Source: ECT2AJA-110-A sp035399845 (GTDB lineage Bacteria; Planctomycetota; Phycisphaerae; UBA1845; UTPLA1). From it: a DNA stretch of 64,000 nucleotides. The stretch is taken from contig DAOPJV010000030.1 of NCBI GenBank assembly GCA_035399845.1, positions 1 to 64,000 of the forward strand, given 5' to 3'. Made by a program: the position numbers and the translations under genes. Shown piece after piece: positions 24,795 to 36,406 of this stretch (its first letter is position 1; every line of letters begins with the position of its first letter). Below the pieces are notes generated by a model that was given only the letters and a program-made list of their open reading frames with translations, did no database searches and was not told the origin of the DNA.

Positions 24795-25673
24795 TTGAAC
24801 CGCGTTTTCCCCGCTTCCGGCACGCCTGGCGCTGTGTTCGCCATGACCGGCGCCGTCGCGCTATCGGTCCTGATGTCGCCGACGCGGTTGTCATTCGGTC
24901 AGGTCGATCCGCCAGAGGCGCAACCCTCCGGTAACGACTTCGTAAAGGTCCGGCTCGCCCTGGAGAAGACAGCCCTCGCCAACCGGGGCGATACCAATCT
25001 CGCCGTCATCTTCGATATCTCTCCTGGATGGCATTTGTATTGGCGCAATCCGGGCGATTCGGGCCTGCCGCCGCGCGTCACATTCACGCCGATCGAGGGC
25101 GTGACATTCGGCGACCCGCAGTGGCCCGCGCCGAAGCGCCTGGTCGAGGGCGAGACGCTTGTTGACTACATCCACGAGCGGGAACTCGTCCTGATCATTC
25201 CCGTCACGCTCGACGACAGGTACAAAGGCGGTGATTCGCTTCCGATTGCCGCCAAGCTTGACTGGCTTGTCTGCAGGGAGCGATGTCTGCAGGGAAGTCA
25301 GAACATCACGACGTCCTTTCCCATTGACGACAGCGCCAAGCCGTCGACGGACGCGAAGCGATTCGGCGCCGCCCGCGCCAGGCGCCCGCGACCAGTGAAG
25401 GATAGCGATCACGTCACAGTCAGGTGGAACGGTCCGGAGCTCTCAGTTCGGGCCGCCGGCGCGACGAGTGTCGCGTTCTTTCCCTATGAAAACGATGAAT
25501 CCGTTTACCCCGCCGACATGGTTCGCAACGGCGCGGCCGGCTCGGACACGCTTCGCCTTCCGTACGACAAGGATGTGGCGAGACTCAGGCGCGTCGCCGG
25601 CGTCCTCTCCATCACGCGGAAAGGCGTCGAGACGTTTGTCGAAATCAGTATTGCTCCAGCGAAACCCAGTTGA
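24795..25673 (+). CDS. exported DsbD N-terminal-domain-like protein
   Basis: A 292-aa secreted protein with a signal peptide (FAMTGAVALSVLMSPTRLSFGQ). The body matches the N-terminal domain of DsbD-type thiol:disulfide interchange proteins: WHLYWRNPGDSGLPPRV, then the two conserved cysteines in WLVCRERCLQG (near 158-164). DsbD membrane and thioredoxin parts are absent, so it is a stand-alone domain. The start is TTG with AGGAG seven bases upstream. It is followed 67 bases later by a redoxin gene, suggesting a two-gene periplasmic redox unit. Confidence 0.8.
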   Translation: MNRVFPASGTPGAVFAMTGAVALSVLMSPTRLSFGQVDPPEAQPSGNDFVKVRLALEKTALANRGDTNLAVIFDISPGWHLYWRNPGDSGLPPRVTFTPIEGVTFGDPQWPAPKRLVEGETLVDYIHERELVLIIPVTLDDRYKGGDSLPIAAKLDWLVCRERCLQGSQNITTSFPIDDSAKPSTDAKRFGAARARRPRPVKDSDHVTVRWNGPELSVRAAGATSVAFFPYENDESVYPADMVRNGAAGSDTLRLPYDKDVARLRRVAGVLSITRKGVETFVEISIAPAKPS

Positions 25674-25740
25674 GAATCGTCCGGCGCCGGCGTAGGGCGA
25701 TCCCGGATCGATTCCGAACTCGAACAGAGGTAACAAATTG

Positions 25741-26433
25741 ATGAATTCACGAAGACACTACGGACTCATGGGAACGACGGCCGTGGCCATCCTCGCATTT
25801 GCGGGCGCGAGTGTCCTGATGGGGGCGGCCAAGCCGCCGAAGGAGCGAAAGGACCGAAAGGACGAGGACAAGTCGAAGAGCGCGCTGAAAGTGGGTGACA
25901 AGGCGCCGGAGTTCAGGCTGAAGGATACCGACGGTAAGGAGCACAGCCTCAGCGAATACACGAAGGCGGGCAAGGTCGTCGTCCTCGAGTGGTTCAACCC
26001 GGGATGTCCGTTCATCAAGCTGCATCATGTGAAGCAGACGACGATGAACGATCTGGTTAAGGACTTCAGGGAGAAGAACGTCGTCTTTCTCGCCATCAAT
26101 TCGACCAACAGCGAACATCCCGATCACGGCAGGGACGCCGAGGCGAAGAAGGACTGGAAAATGGAGTACCCGATCCTGTCCGACGCCAATGGCAAGACCG
26201 GCCACGCCTACGGCGCCCGAACGACACCGCACATGTTCGTGGTCGACAAGGAAGGCAGGATTGCCTACATGGGCGCGATGGACAACGACCCGCGCAATGA
26301 AAAGACGGCCGACGCCGAAAAGCCCGAAGACAGGAAGGTCAACTATGTTCGCGCCGCGCTGACGGAACTGCTGGCCGGCGGGAAGGTGTCGAAGAGCGAG
26401 ACCAAGTCCTATGGCTGCGGCGTGAAGTACTGA
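25741..26433 (+). CDS. exported thioredoxin-fold redoxin (AhpC/TSA-like)
   Basis: A 230-aa protein with an N-terminal hydrophobic export segment (TAVAILAFAGASVLMGAA) and then a charged Lys/Asp linker. The redoxin domain has DKAPEFRLKDTDGKEHSLSE and a single catalytic cysteine in FNPGCPFIK (near residue 90), and TPHMFVVDKEGRIAYMG with the cis-proline. There is no C-x-x-C, so a peroxiredoxin-like or resolving-partner-dependent mechanism is likely. It follows the DsbD-N-like gene, a plausible reductant partner. A short KSYGCGVKY tail offers a possible second cysteine. Confidence 0.88.
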   Translation: MNSRRHYGLMGTTAVAILAFAGASVLMGAAKPPKERKDRKDEDKSKSALKVGDKAPEFRLKDTDGKEHSLSEYTKAGKVVVLEWFNPGCPFIKLHHVKQTTMNDLVKDFREKNVVFLAINSTNSEHPDHGRDAEAKKDWKMEYPILSDANGKTGHAYGARTTPHMFVVDKEGRIAYMGAMDNDPRNEKTADAEKPEDRKVNYVRAALTELLAGGKVSKSETKSYGCGVKY

Positions 26434-26492
26434 CACGAGTTCGCGTCAGCGGCGCCTGCGCTCCGCGTCGCGATCAGACGCAGGCTCAACCA

Positions 26493-26525
26493 GGGAACGG
26501 AACGTCGTACCGGCGTTCCGTTCCC
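26493..26525. terminator. bidirectional terminator hairpin between convergent genes
   Basis: A perfect 12-base inverted repeat (GGGAACGGAACG and its complement) with a 9-base loop lies between the redoxin gene (+) and the thrombospondin-repeat gene (-), and could serve both. Confidence 0.65.
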
Positions 26526-26574
26526 ATTCTGATTTCTGGTGGACATTGGCGGCGGCGCCGCCGCCGGTTTTGGC

Positions 26575-27867
26575 TTACTGCATTCTTCGACGACGACCCA
26601 GGAGCGTCGCGAGGCTGGCGAACAGGAACATCGGCGCCCCCGATCCGCAAGGGGCCGCGGCGCCGGCCGGCGGCGATGCGCAGGCGTCACCGATCCCATC
26701 GCTGTCAGCATCCGCCTGGTCCGCGTTGGCGGCGCTCGGGCAGTTATCGCACAGGTCGCCGATCCCGTCACCATCCTCGTCGCTCTGTCCCGAGTTGGCG
26801 TTGAACGGGCAGTTGTCGAAGCAGTCCAGCCATCCGTCGCCGTCGTTGTCCTGATCCGGCTGGCCACATCCGCACAGCCCGGGCGCAATCTTGCCCGCGT
26901 CGTCCGGGCAGTCATCGATGCAGTCCGGAATGCCGTCGCCATCGGCGTCGTCGTCCGCCTGGTCACAGCCGCATACGCCCGGCTCGAGTTTGTTGGGATT
27001 ATCAGGACAACCGTCAAGGCAGTCCGGAACCGAATCGCCGTCACTGTCCGTATCGGGGACGCCGCATCCGCAGGCGCCCGCGTCCCGCTTGTCGGGGTCA
27101 ATGTCGCACGCATCGACGTCGTTGCATACGCCGTCGCCATCCGTGTCGCCGGTCGACTGATCACCGAAGCACACATCCTCGTCATCGAGCAGGCCATCGT
27201 TGTCGGCGTCACCGATCACGGAATACCCGCCGCCAAGGCACAGGGCGTACTCGCCTGTGGCCCCGTTGCCGTACGTCGAAATCACGAGCCAGTACCGCGT
27301 GTCCGCGTTGAGCGTGATGGCGTCCATCGGATAGAACCCGCTCAGTACGCCCGGTCCTCCGTCATCATCAAAACTGATCATGTTGGCGGGTGGATCGCTC
27401 GGATCGAAAGGGGCGCAGTAGAGCGACATCGTGGTATCGCCGATCGTCGTTCCGTTCGACTGAATCTCCGCCGAGAACACACCTCCCGCCGCCGAGTGGA
27501 TCGGAATTGCGTCGTAGCGAACGGCGGTTCCGATGCCGGAGAGCGCCAGATTGAGGTTGCAGCTCAGATTGACACCGGATCCCGCGACACGATTGTAGAT
27601 CGGAGATGCAACATCCAGCTCGCCAAACGCCATCGACGTGCAGCAGACACTCAACGCGCAAGTCGATCCAGGATCGCCCGGCGACCCGCCCTGGGCGACG
27701 CAGTCTGTATCGATGATGTCCATGCAGGCGCCATCGCCGAAGCAACACGCCACCTGCGCCTGAGCGCTCGCGGTCGCCACGAAGGCTGCGCACAGTGCGA
27801 TGAATGCCGCCAGGTGTTCCCTGCGGACTGTCAATCGTCGTGATCGTCGATGAGCAAGAGGCGCCAT
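26575..27867 (-). CDS. surface-anchored protein with thrombospondin type 3 calcium repeats
   Basis: A 430-aa exported protein. The signal peptide (LAAFIALCAAFVATASAQAQ) is followed by a Cys-rich stretch and a beta-rich pre-peptidase-like domain. From about residue 220 there are many D-x-D-x-D-G calcium loops of the thrombospondin type 3 kind (NDGLLDDEDVC, DTDGDGVCNDVDAC, DNDGDGWLDCFDNC). The C-terminus (MFLFASLATLLGRRRRMQ), preceded by a Cys-Gly-Ser, is a hydrophobic anchor with an Arg cluster, as in CTERM sorting tails. It is probably a cell-surface adhesive or structural protein. Confidence 0.85.
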   Translation of the reverse strand: MAPLAHRRSRRLTVRREHLAAFIALCAAFVATASAQAQVACCFGDGACMDIIDTDCVAQGGSPGDPGSTCALSVCCTSMAFGELDVASPIYNRVAGSGVNLSCNLNLALSGIGTAVRYDAIPIHSAAGGVFSAEIQSNGTTIGDTTMSLYCAPFDPSDPPANMISFDDDGGPGVLSGFYPMDAITLNADTRYWLVISTYGNGATGEYALCLGGGYSVIGDADNDGLLDDEDVCFGDQSTGDTDGDGVCNDVDACDIDPDKRDAGACGCGVPDTDSDGDSVPDCLDGCPDNPNKLEPGVCGCDQADDDADGDGIPDCIDDCPDDAGKIAPGLCGCGQPDQDNDGDGWLDCFDNCPFNANSGQSDEDGDGIGDLCDNCPSAANADQADADSDGIGDACASPPAGAAAPCGSGAPMFLFASLATLLGRRRRMQ

Positions 27868-28253
27868 GGTTTGTCATCCTCGGCGTGAATACGCCTGTCA
27901 GAGAATTGGCATGCCCCGACTCGGCCTGAGCCTGCGCGATGATTCGCGCCAAACGGCCGGTCCGAGCCAGTCCTGTTTCGCCCATTGTACCGTGTTTCGA
28001 ACCTGAGATGGAAGCGGCGAATTCGACTGGTGGATTTCTGGTACCTGGAGGTGCGCAGTCAGTCCTTCCGGGGCGCCCCAGGACTGAGCGCTCAATGCGG
28101 GCGGCGGACGGAAAGTGATCCGCTGGTCGTTTCCCACGTTGGCGCCTTCCTGCGTTACGCGTTCGCGCCTCCGAAGAAAAGGTCTGATCGGCGCGTGCGC
28201 GCCGATCAGACCGCAGGTGGGAAGGGAAGGGTAGGGTAGTCTGGGGAGAGTTA
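27868..28253. other. intergenic region with terminator hairpin
   Basis: 386 bases between two minus-strand genes. Apart from the hairpin at 28181-28212 I see no gene; open frames here lack start signals. Confidence 0.45.
28181..28212 (-). terminator. terminator-like hairpin after the anti-sigma-like gene
   Basis: A perfect 14-base inverted repeat GGTCTGATCGGCGC...GCGCCGATCAGACC with a 4-base loop, 41 bases beyond the stop codon at 28254. Confidence 0.65.
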
Positions 28254-29276
28254 CTACTCGTCGGCGTTCGGTCTGGCGGGACCGTTCCCGTCGCGGTTCG
28301 CCGGCATGTCCTGCGTCGTCCAGCCATCGGGAATCGTCGTATCGAACAGCCTGGGATCGATCGCGATGTTCCACTCGAAATTCTCGACGACGACCGCCTC
28401 AAATCGCTCCGCGGCGCCATGATTCGAATTTCCCGTCGCCGGATATTCCAGGTACGCGATCCGCACGGGATAGCGCGTCTCCGAGTTCACGGCGATTTCA
28501 ATGATCGACGAATCGTCTTCCGGCGTCTCCGGCTTGTCCTTGATCCACTCGTAGCGATAGACGAAACACCTGACGCCGCCGACGTCCTTCTCGCCGAGCG
28601 ACTCGGCCGACGCGTCATTCTGATACGCTCTCAATTGTTCGAGAAGCCGGGCGCCCGTTTCCGCGACTCGCATCGCCGGTCCGATTCGCACGATGTTTCG
28701 CATCGGGTCGAAATCGTACACCGTCGAATCCTTGAAGATCATCACGAACGAAACGCCCAGGACGTTGAATTCCGTTCGTTCCAGACCGTCGCCACCGGAA
28801 TACACTTTGGTGACGGATTCCACGGGCCCCGTCTTCTCGTGCGCCTCGCAAATAAACGTGATCTCATTGACCTTCGCCAGCATCTGTGCGAAGACCGTGT
28901 TCGCCCTGGCGGTGTTCGACGTCAGGGCTGTTGTGAGCCACACGCCGGCCGCGATCACAATCGCGGCGGCCGCCGACAGCGCTCGATGTTGCAGAAGCAT
29001 GTGAATACGTCCTCCTCTGGGTTGGTGGAATGGAATTGACTCATCCGTCTGTACCACTTCGCCCACCTGCAGCCGGCTCATCAGCGCATCGCGGCGCCGG
29101 GCGCGCTCCTCCTTCACCTGCCGACGCGCATCGACCAGGACGCCTTCCCGAAGCGCTGTATCGAGGCTGTTGCACACGTCGCCGTCGCTTGCTTCGTCGT
29201 GGACCGCCGAGCCGTTGGCGCCACGCAACGTTGGTTGGATTCGCCGCAATTCCGATCGCCAGCGTATATTCATCAT
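28254..29276 (-). CDS. membrane protein, probable anti-sigma factor partner
   Basis: A 340-aa protein with a cytoplasmic N-terminus of ~95 residues, one membrane helix (SAAAAIVIAAGVWLTTAL near 97-114) and an extracytoplasmic domain. That domain has a LolA/DUF2092-like pattern (YSGGDGLERTEFNVLGVSF, YPVRIAYLEYPA). The start ATG overlaps the TGA of the ECF sigma gene by one base (TGATG), and GGAGG lies six bases upstream, so translation is coupled. Such sigma plus single-pass partners are usually sigma/anti-sigma pairs. A zinc-binding anti-sigma motif is not seen, so this role is inferred. Confidence 0.7.
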   Translation of the reverse strand: MMNIRWRSELRRIQPTLRGANGSAVHDEASDGDVCNSLDTALREGVLVDARRQVKEERARRRDALMSRLQVGEVVQTDESIPFHQPRGGRIHMLLQHRALSAAAAIVIAAGVWLTTALTSNTARANTVFAQMLAKVNEITFICEAHEKTGPVESVTKVYSGGDGLERTEFNVLGVSFVMIFKDSTVYDFDPMRNIVRIGPAMRVAETGARLLEQLRAYQNDASAESLGEKDVGGVRCFVYRYEWIKDKPETPEDDSSIIEIAVNSETRYPVRIAYLEYPATGNSNHGAAERFEAVVVENFEWNIAIDPRLFDTTIPDGWTTQDMPANRDGNGPARPNADE

Positions 29277-29788
29277 CAGCACACCTCCTTCGCCGGGGTT
29301 GTCAGGGCGGTCCGCAGGCTGCGCCGCGCTCGGGCCAGGCGGGCGTACACGGTTCGTACCGGGACGCCCGTCAGCGCGCCGACCCGCTGGGCCGACAGCC
29401 CGTCGAGGTAGAAGAGCCACACGATCAGGCGTTCGTTTTCCGGCAGGTCCGCGATGGCCGCATGCAATTGCTCGAGTTGACGCTGTTCGTCGGGGCGGAT
29501 CGACAAGTCGGGCGTTGAGGCGTCGACCCGCCCGCGCTCGCGACGTCGCTGGTCAAGGCGGACACGATCGACGATCTTGTTGCGGGCGACTTTCACGATC
29601 CACGCCTGGGCGATCGTCTGGCGCCCGCCACGCCGCATCTCCTGGATCAGCGCCAGAAACACGTCGTGAACCACGTCCCACGCCCCGTGCCAGTCCCGAA
29701 GCCTGTCATACGCGAGCGAGCGAACCAGAGGCGCGAATTGATCGTAAAGGCCGCGGAATTCTGCGGCCGCCTCCGGCGAAAGCGTCAT
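29276..29788 (-). CDS. ECF RNA polymerase sigma factor
   Basis: A 170-aa sigma70-family ECF factor. Region 2 includes LVRSLAYDRLRDWHGAWDVVHDVFLA and WIVKVARNKIVDRVR; region 4 includes LPENERLIVWLFYLDGLSAQRVGALTG and VRTVYARLARARRSLR. I start at the ATG at 29788; the frame continues upstream without a better start. It is coupled to the membrane protein gene that follows with a TGATG overlap. Confidence 0.92.
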   Translation of the reverse strand: MTLSPEAAAEFRGLYDQFAPLVRSLAYDRLRDWHGAWDVVHDVFLALIQEMRRGGRQTIAQAWIVKVARNKIVDRVRLDQRRRERGRVDASTPDLSIRPDEQRQLEQLHAAIADLPENERLIVWLFYLDGLSAQRVGALTGVPVRTVYARLARARRSLRTALTTPAKEVC

Positions 29789-29981
29789 GATGGACAACTC
29801 GGGGGATGGCAATGAAGTCCTTTCGGCTGTGCGTTGCAGTGTAAGTCGCAGTCGCCGCGATTTTGCGCAGCCGAATTTCCGGATTTTCCGATTTTCCTGT
29901 TGGAGATCTGATGAGTGAAGGAAAGGCGGTGGGCGAGTGGCCCTTGACGGGGCGTGTCGCAGATCCCGGAGTCCGACGCCA

Positions 29982-30545
29982 TCATGCCGCGGCGTCGATG
30001 GCCACGCCGCACTCGGGGCATACGCCGGATTCATTCCCGCGGAGGTTGTATTGGCAGGAGGCGCATGCGCTTGTTGCGTCCGGCGTCTGATGTCGGCGAA
30101 CAGCGCGCCGGAGAAACCAGCATGCCGGATAGCTCGCCAGAAGGAGGGCGACAAGCCACAAGCTGAGGTCGACGCGTGTGCATCGATGCGCCCACGCCGA
30201 TCCGCTCTCAGCGCCTGTCGCGCGGAAGTCGCTGAACCCGACGCGAAGCCCAGGAATGTCGAGGCGCGTACCGCTGCCGGGGCCCTGCGGCGTCCGCTGT
30301 GGGCTCGTGAATTCGACGATGACGTTACGCCCGGACCGGGTGAAACCGATGGTTCGCTCGCTTCCCGGGATTCGCCAGCGATGCCGCCGGAGGTTGGATG
30401 AGACCGGAGTCAGGAAACCGATGAACGCCGCCGCAGTCGCAACCAGAAGGAGGCCGATGAGCTGGCGATGAAGCCGATTGCGTGTCAATGTTCCTCTCTT
30501 GTCGGCTCGGCGCTCGAAACTCGGCGCAGAATCCGCCGGCCGCAC
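29982..30545 (-). CDS. membrane protein with C-terminal zinc ribbon
   Basis: Up to 187 aa. Two hydrophobic helices (LIGLLLVATAAAFIGFL, then WLVALLLASYPACWFL) flank a ~75-residue extracytoplasmic part. The C-terminus carries CASCQYNLRGNESGVCPECG, a C-x-x-C-x-Y-N/D-L-R-G ... C-P-E-C-G ribbon common in planctomycetal membrane proteins. The start is uncertain. Function unknown. Confidence 0.7.
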   Translation of the reverse strand: MRPADSAPSFERRADKRGTLTRNRLHRQLIGLLLVATAAAFIGFLTPVSSNLRRHRWRIPGSERTIGFTRSGRNVIVEFTSPQRTPQGPGSGTRLDIPGLRVGFSDFRATGAESGSAWAHRCTRVDLSLWLVALLLASYPACWFLRRAVRRHQTPDATSACASCQYNLRGNESGVCPECGVAIDAAA

Positions 30546-30702
30546 GACGTCCGCGCGGGCGTCGAGGGTATGTACGCGAACACGCGACCGAGGTTCACTG
30601 TGTCACCGGTGGAATCAATCCAATTTGCTCGTCCGGCGCCGATGAAGGCTCAAAGAACCTTGAGTTGCGTCTGACATGAATTGGAAACTCGGTGGATCGT
30701 CC

Positions 30703-33171
<2,469 letters not shown>

Positions 33172-33428
33172 GCTCCATCAATTCACTAGATGTTGATTCA
33201 TCGGGCGGACGCCCCCGCGGTCACAGCTTCTGAAGGCCGGACGGGCGGCGGAATCCCCGATAACGCGGACGAGCCGGCGCCGCCGCTTTCCGGCCGCGTT
33301 CGACGACCCGCGGGACGTGGGGAGTTCACTTTGTCGCAGTCGGGGTTTGAGTTGGCAAATGCCGCGGAGAGCTTTCGCGTCCTGTCAGTCCGGGCTCAGA
33401 TCATGGCGGCGGATGGAAGGGCGAAACG

Positions 33429-33800
33429 TCACCCGCGCCCCCGGAGACGCAGTCCGCAATTCATGCATTTCCGGGCGTACGAGTTGAAGAAGTGGCGACG
33501 TCGGAAGAAGAGATTCCCGCAGCGTGGGCACGTTGAGTATCCATACGCCAGCATCGAAACCAACAAGGCAGGACTCATCACGACGGCAACGACGAGTGAG
33601 ACGCAGGACTCACTGAAGATCTCGAAAAACAGGAACGATACGGGGGCGACGCCCAGGAAGATCGCCAGCGTCCACCATCCGCGCCGGCGGATCGTCCTCA
33701 GCTGACCCAGTTGCTCCGTCGTCAGCGTGTCGCCGTGCCCGGCCGACTGATGTGTCAGCGCCGGCGGCGGAATGTCCGTTGAGTCAGTCTCTCGGCCCAT
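33429..33800 (-). CDS. small membrane protein with zinc ribbon
   Basis: A 123-aa protein: N-terminal acidic and polar stretch, two membrane helices (WWTLAIFLGVAPVSFLFF and SLVVAVVMSPALLVSMLAYG), then a C-terminal ribbon CPRCG...CMNCG around a basic segment (RRRHFFNSYARK). I start at the ATG at 33800; the open frame upstream is translated from tandem repeats and is not credible as protein. Function unknown. Confidence 0.7.
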   Translation of the reverse strand: MGRETDSTDIPPPALTHQSAGHGDTLTTEQLGQLRTIRRRGWWTLAIFLGVAPVSFLFFEIFSESCVSLVVAVVMSPALLVSMLAYGYSTCPRCGNLFFRRRHFFNSYARKCMNCGLRLRGRG

Positions 33801-33831
33801 GCGAGCATACCAACTCAGCCGCCGCCCGAGT

Positions 33832-33993
33832 GGCATGCTTGCCCTGCAAGGCAGGCATGAGGAAGTCGCGCAACCTTCCGAGCCGCCGCAGTCATGCGGC
33901 GGTTGGCCGGGTGGCATGCTTGCCCTCCAAGGCAAGCATGTGGAAGTCGCGCAACCTTCCGAGCCGTCGCAGTCATGCGGCGGTTGGCGCGTG
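33832..33993. repeat. two tandem 81-bp repeat units
   Basis: Units 33832-33912 and 33913-33993 are about 90% identical. Each contains the palindrome GGCATGCTTGCC...GGCAAGCATG (GGCAGGCATG in the first unit) and a GCCGCC...GGCGGT arm. Related palindromes recur at about 34109-34136 and 34330-34360. Confidence 0.85.
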
Positions 33994-34624
33994 CGTGAAC
34001 GATCGGAGATCCCAGCCGTCTGATCCGAGCAATCGGTTCGTTCCCACAAAGCTCAGGCGTACACGCCAAATGCCCGGGCCATGACTGGCCCGGCTCGGAG
34101 CGCCCCCGGGTGGCATGCTTGCCCTCAAAGGCGACGCTGTCCGGGAATTCGAGTGAGGATTTCCGATTTGCAGTACCGTCGTAAACGCCAGTGTTTCCTA
34201 GGCCAACACAGCTCCGAAGGAGCATCAGTTTTTAGCCACGGGTGGAGCGGAGACCGCATAGCGGTCGGAGCGCAACCCGTGGTTAGCGTTTTTTCCTCGG
34301 GTTTAGCCCTGAAAGGGCGACACAATTGCCGGACAGCCTTGCCCTGCAAGGCAAGCATGAGAAGTCGCGCCGCCGCTGATCGTCGCCGCAACCGCCGGTG
34401 CGTCTGCGCAGATTCGCCCGCGAGAATGCCAGCGATGTTCCCGACCTCTTGCATGCCATGCAAGCGCTCCTGTGGACGATCGTCCGCGTCCTTCCCCGCG
34501 TCCGCCGGAAATTCTCCCGAATTCACCGTGAGTCCCGCCGCCTCTCGTCGCACGTAATCCTGGATCGGCCGAATTCGCCAGTGGGTTGGCGATCGCGACG
34601 CCGGTCCGAAGGAGCGCCACGACC
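33994..34624. repeat. repeat-rich intergenic region
   Basis: No convincing gene. It holds further GGCATGCTTGCCC-type palindromes and, around 34238-34290, an AGCCACGGGTGGAGCG...CAACCCGTGG palindrome with an internal GACCGC...GCGGTC hairpin. This is the same architecture as at 35987-36040 and in the direct repeats at 43.4-44.0 kb. Confidence 0.6.
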
Positions 34625-35905
34625 ATGAATCCCGCCCGAAAACTCGCCTTGTCGATCCTGATCGCGCTGGCCCCGTCAATCCTCGGATGTCCCCAGCAGG
34701 GCCAGGACCCGCTGGACATGAATCTGCCCGAATCGGGGCAGGCGCCCAATGGCGATCCCTCCGGCGTCGGAGATCCCAATGTCCCGACGCCGACGCCGGA
34801 ACCGTGCGTCAACTGCGGTGACGCGCCGTGCGTGAATTGCGAGCCGGTTGAGCCGCAGCCCTTCGGCGTGTGGCTGCTGGAAAGCGGCGGCATGCTCTCG
34901 ACCATGGTGCAGGGGGCGTCCACGGCGGGCGTCACCACAGATGTGACGGCCCTGATTCTCAACGAAGACGGGACGGGCCGCGTGTTCTTCCGCGATCGCC
35001 TGACGGGAATGAAGGACAGTGTGCGCGTCCTGGCGATCTACGATGACGACGCGATCGCCCTCGACTTCGCCGCGGAACCGACGATCGACTTCGTCTACAA
35101 TCTGGCGATCACGGCGAAGACGTTTGTCTTTCCCTTTGTTGTGTTCGACGAGGATTCGCTCTCCATTGGCGATGAGACCGGCGCGATCGCGATCTTCTCG
35201 CGCCAGTCTTCCCTGCCCGCGGATGCGACGCCTTCGGCCCTGACGATGGTGGATCGGTTCGACAATCTGCCCGCGCCGAATTTCTTCAGTGACCTGGCGC
35301 TGCTGGGCGACGATCTCCTCTATACCGGCAGGGATCAGCTCGAGGCCTTCCGCCTGACGACGGACGCGATGACCACGTCGCCGGGGCCGACGCTCAGCCG
35401 CCACGTGCAGACGGTGCAGGACAATCACCTGTGGACGCACTGCGGCTGCGGCGGGAGCAAAGACGCTTACATGCGAACGCTGACGAGTGTTGCGGACACG
35501 ATCAACAGTGAGAGCGAACTCGGCGGAGCGATCACGATGCGCGCGATGGCGTATGAGCCGATGACCGATCGCCTGTGGATCCACGGCCGCGATTTCGCAA
35601 ACTCCACCGGTCGATTCTACATCGTTGATACGAACGCCGAGCCCGACACGCTCGAACGAACCATCCCCTTCAACCGCGATGTCCGTGGTCTCGCTTTCGA
35701 CGGGACCGACATGTGGGCGATCGCCACGCTGGCGGCGCAGTCGATCGTCCGGATCGACGCGACAACGGGCGAGACGATCGAGACCTACGAGACGCCGGAC
35801 GAGGGTGTTTCGTGGGCGGGCATCGTGTTCGACGGAGATTTCATGTACCTGCTCGGAACGGATCTCGATGGCGAGGGCGTGATTTTGCGAGTGGAGCGGC
35901 CGTAA
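34625..35905 (+). CDS. lipoprotein with beta-propeller-like domain
   Basis: A 426-aa predicted lipoprotein: the signal (LALSILIALAPSILGC) ends in a lipobox with Cys near residue 20. A Pro/Asn/Gly-rich linker and a small Cys-rich stretch (CVNCGDAPCVNCEP) follow. The remainder (GLAFDGTDMWAIATLAAQSIVRIDATTGET, GIVFDGDFMYLLGTD) has the repeated WD-x-hydrophobic strands of a beta-propeller. AAGGAG lies eleven bases before the ATG. Substrate unknown. Confidence 0.8.
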   Translation: MNPARKLALSILIALAPSILGCPQQGQDPLDMNLPESGQAPNGDPSGVGDPNVPTPTPEPCVNCGDAPCVNCEPVEPQPFGVWLLESGGMLSTMVQGASTAGVTTDVTALILNEDGTGRVFFRDRLTGMKDSVRVLAIYDDDAIALDFAAEPTIDFVYNLAITAKTFVFPFVVFDEDSLSIGDETGAIAIFSRQSSLPADATPSALTMVDRFDNLPAPNFFSDLALLGDDLLYTGRDQLEAFRLTTDAMTTSPGPTLSRHVQTVQDNHLWTHCGCGGSKDAYMRTLTSVADTINSESELGGAITMRAMAYEPMTDRLWIHGRDFANSTGRFYIVDTNAEPDTLERTIPFNRDVRGLAFDGTDMWAIATLAAQSIVRIDATTGETIETYETPDEGVSWAGIVFDGDFMYLLGTDLDGEGVILRVERP

Positions 35906-36406
35906 CGCCAGACCGACGGTGATGTGATGAGAGTAACCCGCCCGTTCAGGGGCGGTCCCCCTCACGCAGCGAGGGAGCGAAGAAGCGCAGCCACGGGTGG
36001 AGCGTCCGACCGCAAAGCGATCGCGACGCGCCACCCGTGGCTTACTGTCAGTTGGGTCGCCTCGCCCCGAGGTGGGGGCGCGATGATCGACGTCGCCGGC
36101 AACCAACATCATCCCAAAGTCCATGGTCCAGCGCCGCCGTCGCATGTCGCCGCATATGAACACGCCGCGTGGCCCATCTCGTCCCGAGGTGGGGTCACGA
36201 TGATCGACGGCGCCGGCAATCGACAAATCAACAGGCCCGCACTGGCAGAATAGTGGCGCGTATGAAAGAAATGCTATAATGCGACCTCAATGCCAGGGCC
36301 GTCGAATGAATGCTGACAATAAACTCTATGTGCCGCGCGCCGCCGAAGTGGCGGAATTCGATCGCTCGCTTGCCTGCCGCCGTTCGCTGCTCTCTAATAG
36401 CCGGAA
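35906..36406. repeat. intergenic repeats (palindrome and 117-bp-spaced direct repeat)
   Basis: Holds a large palindrome at 35987-36040 (AGCCACGGGTGG...CCACCCGTGGCT with an inner CGACCGC/GCGATCG hairpin) and a direct repeat starting at 36061 and 36178 (CTCG-CCCCGAGGTGGGG / CTCG-TCCCGAGGTGGGG), 117 bases apart. No gene. Confidence 0.7.

Noticed and set aside
33429..34049. 206-aa version of the zinc-ribbon membrane protein
   Set aside because: The added N-terminus is translated from two tandem 81-bp repeats; the ATG at 33800 is the credible start.
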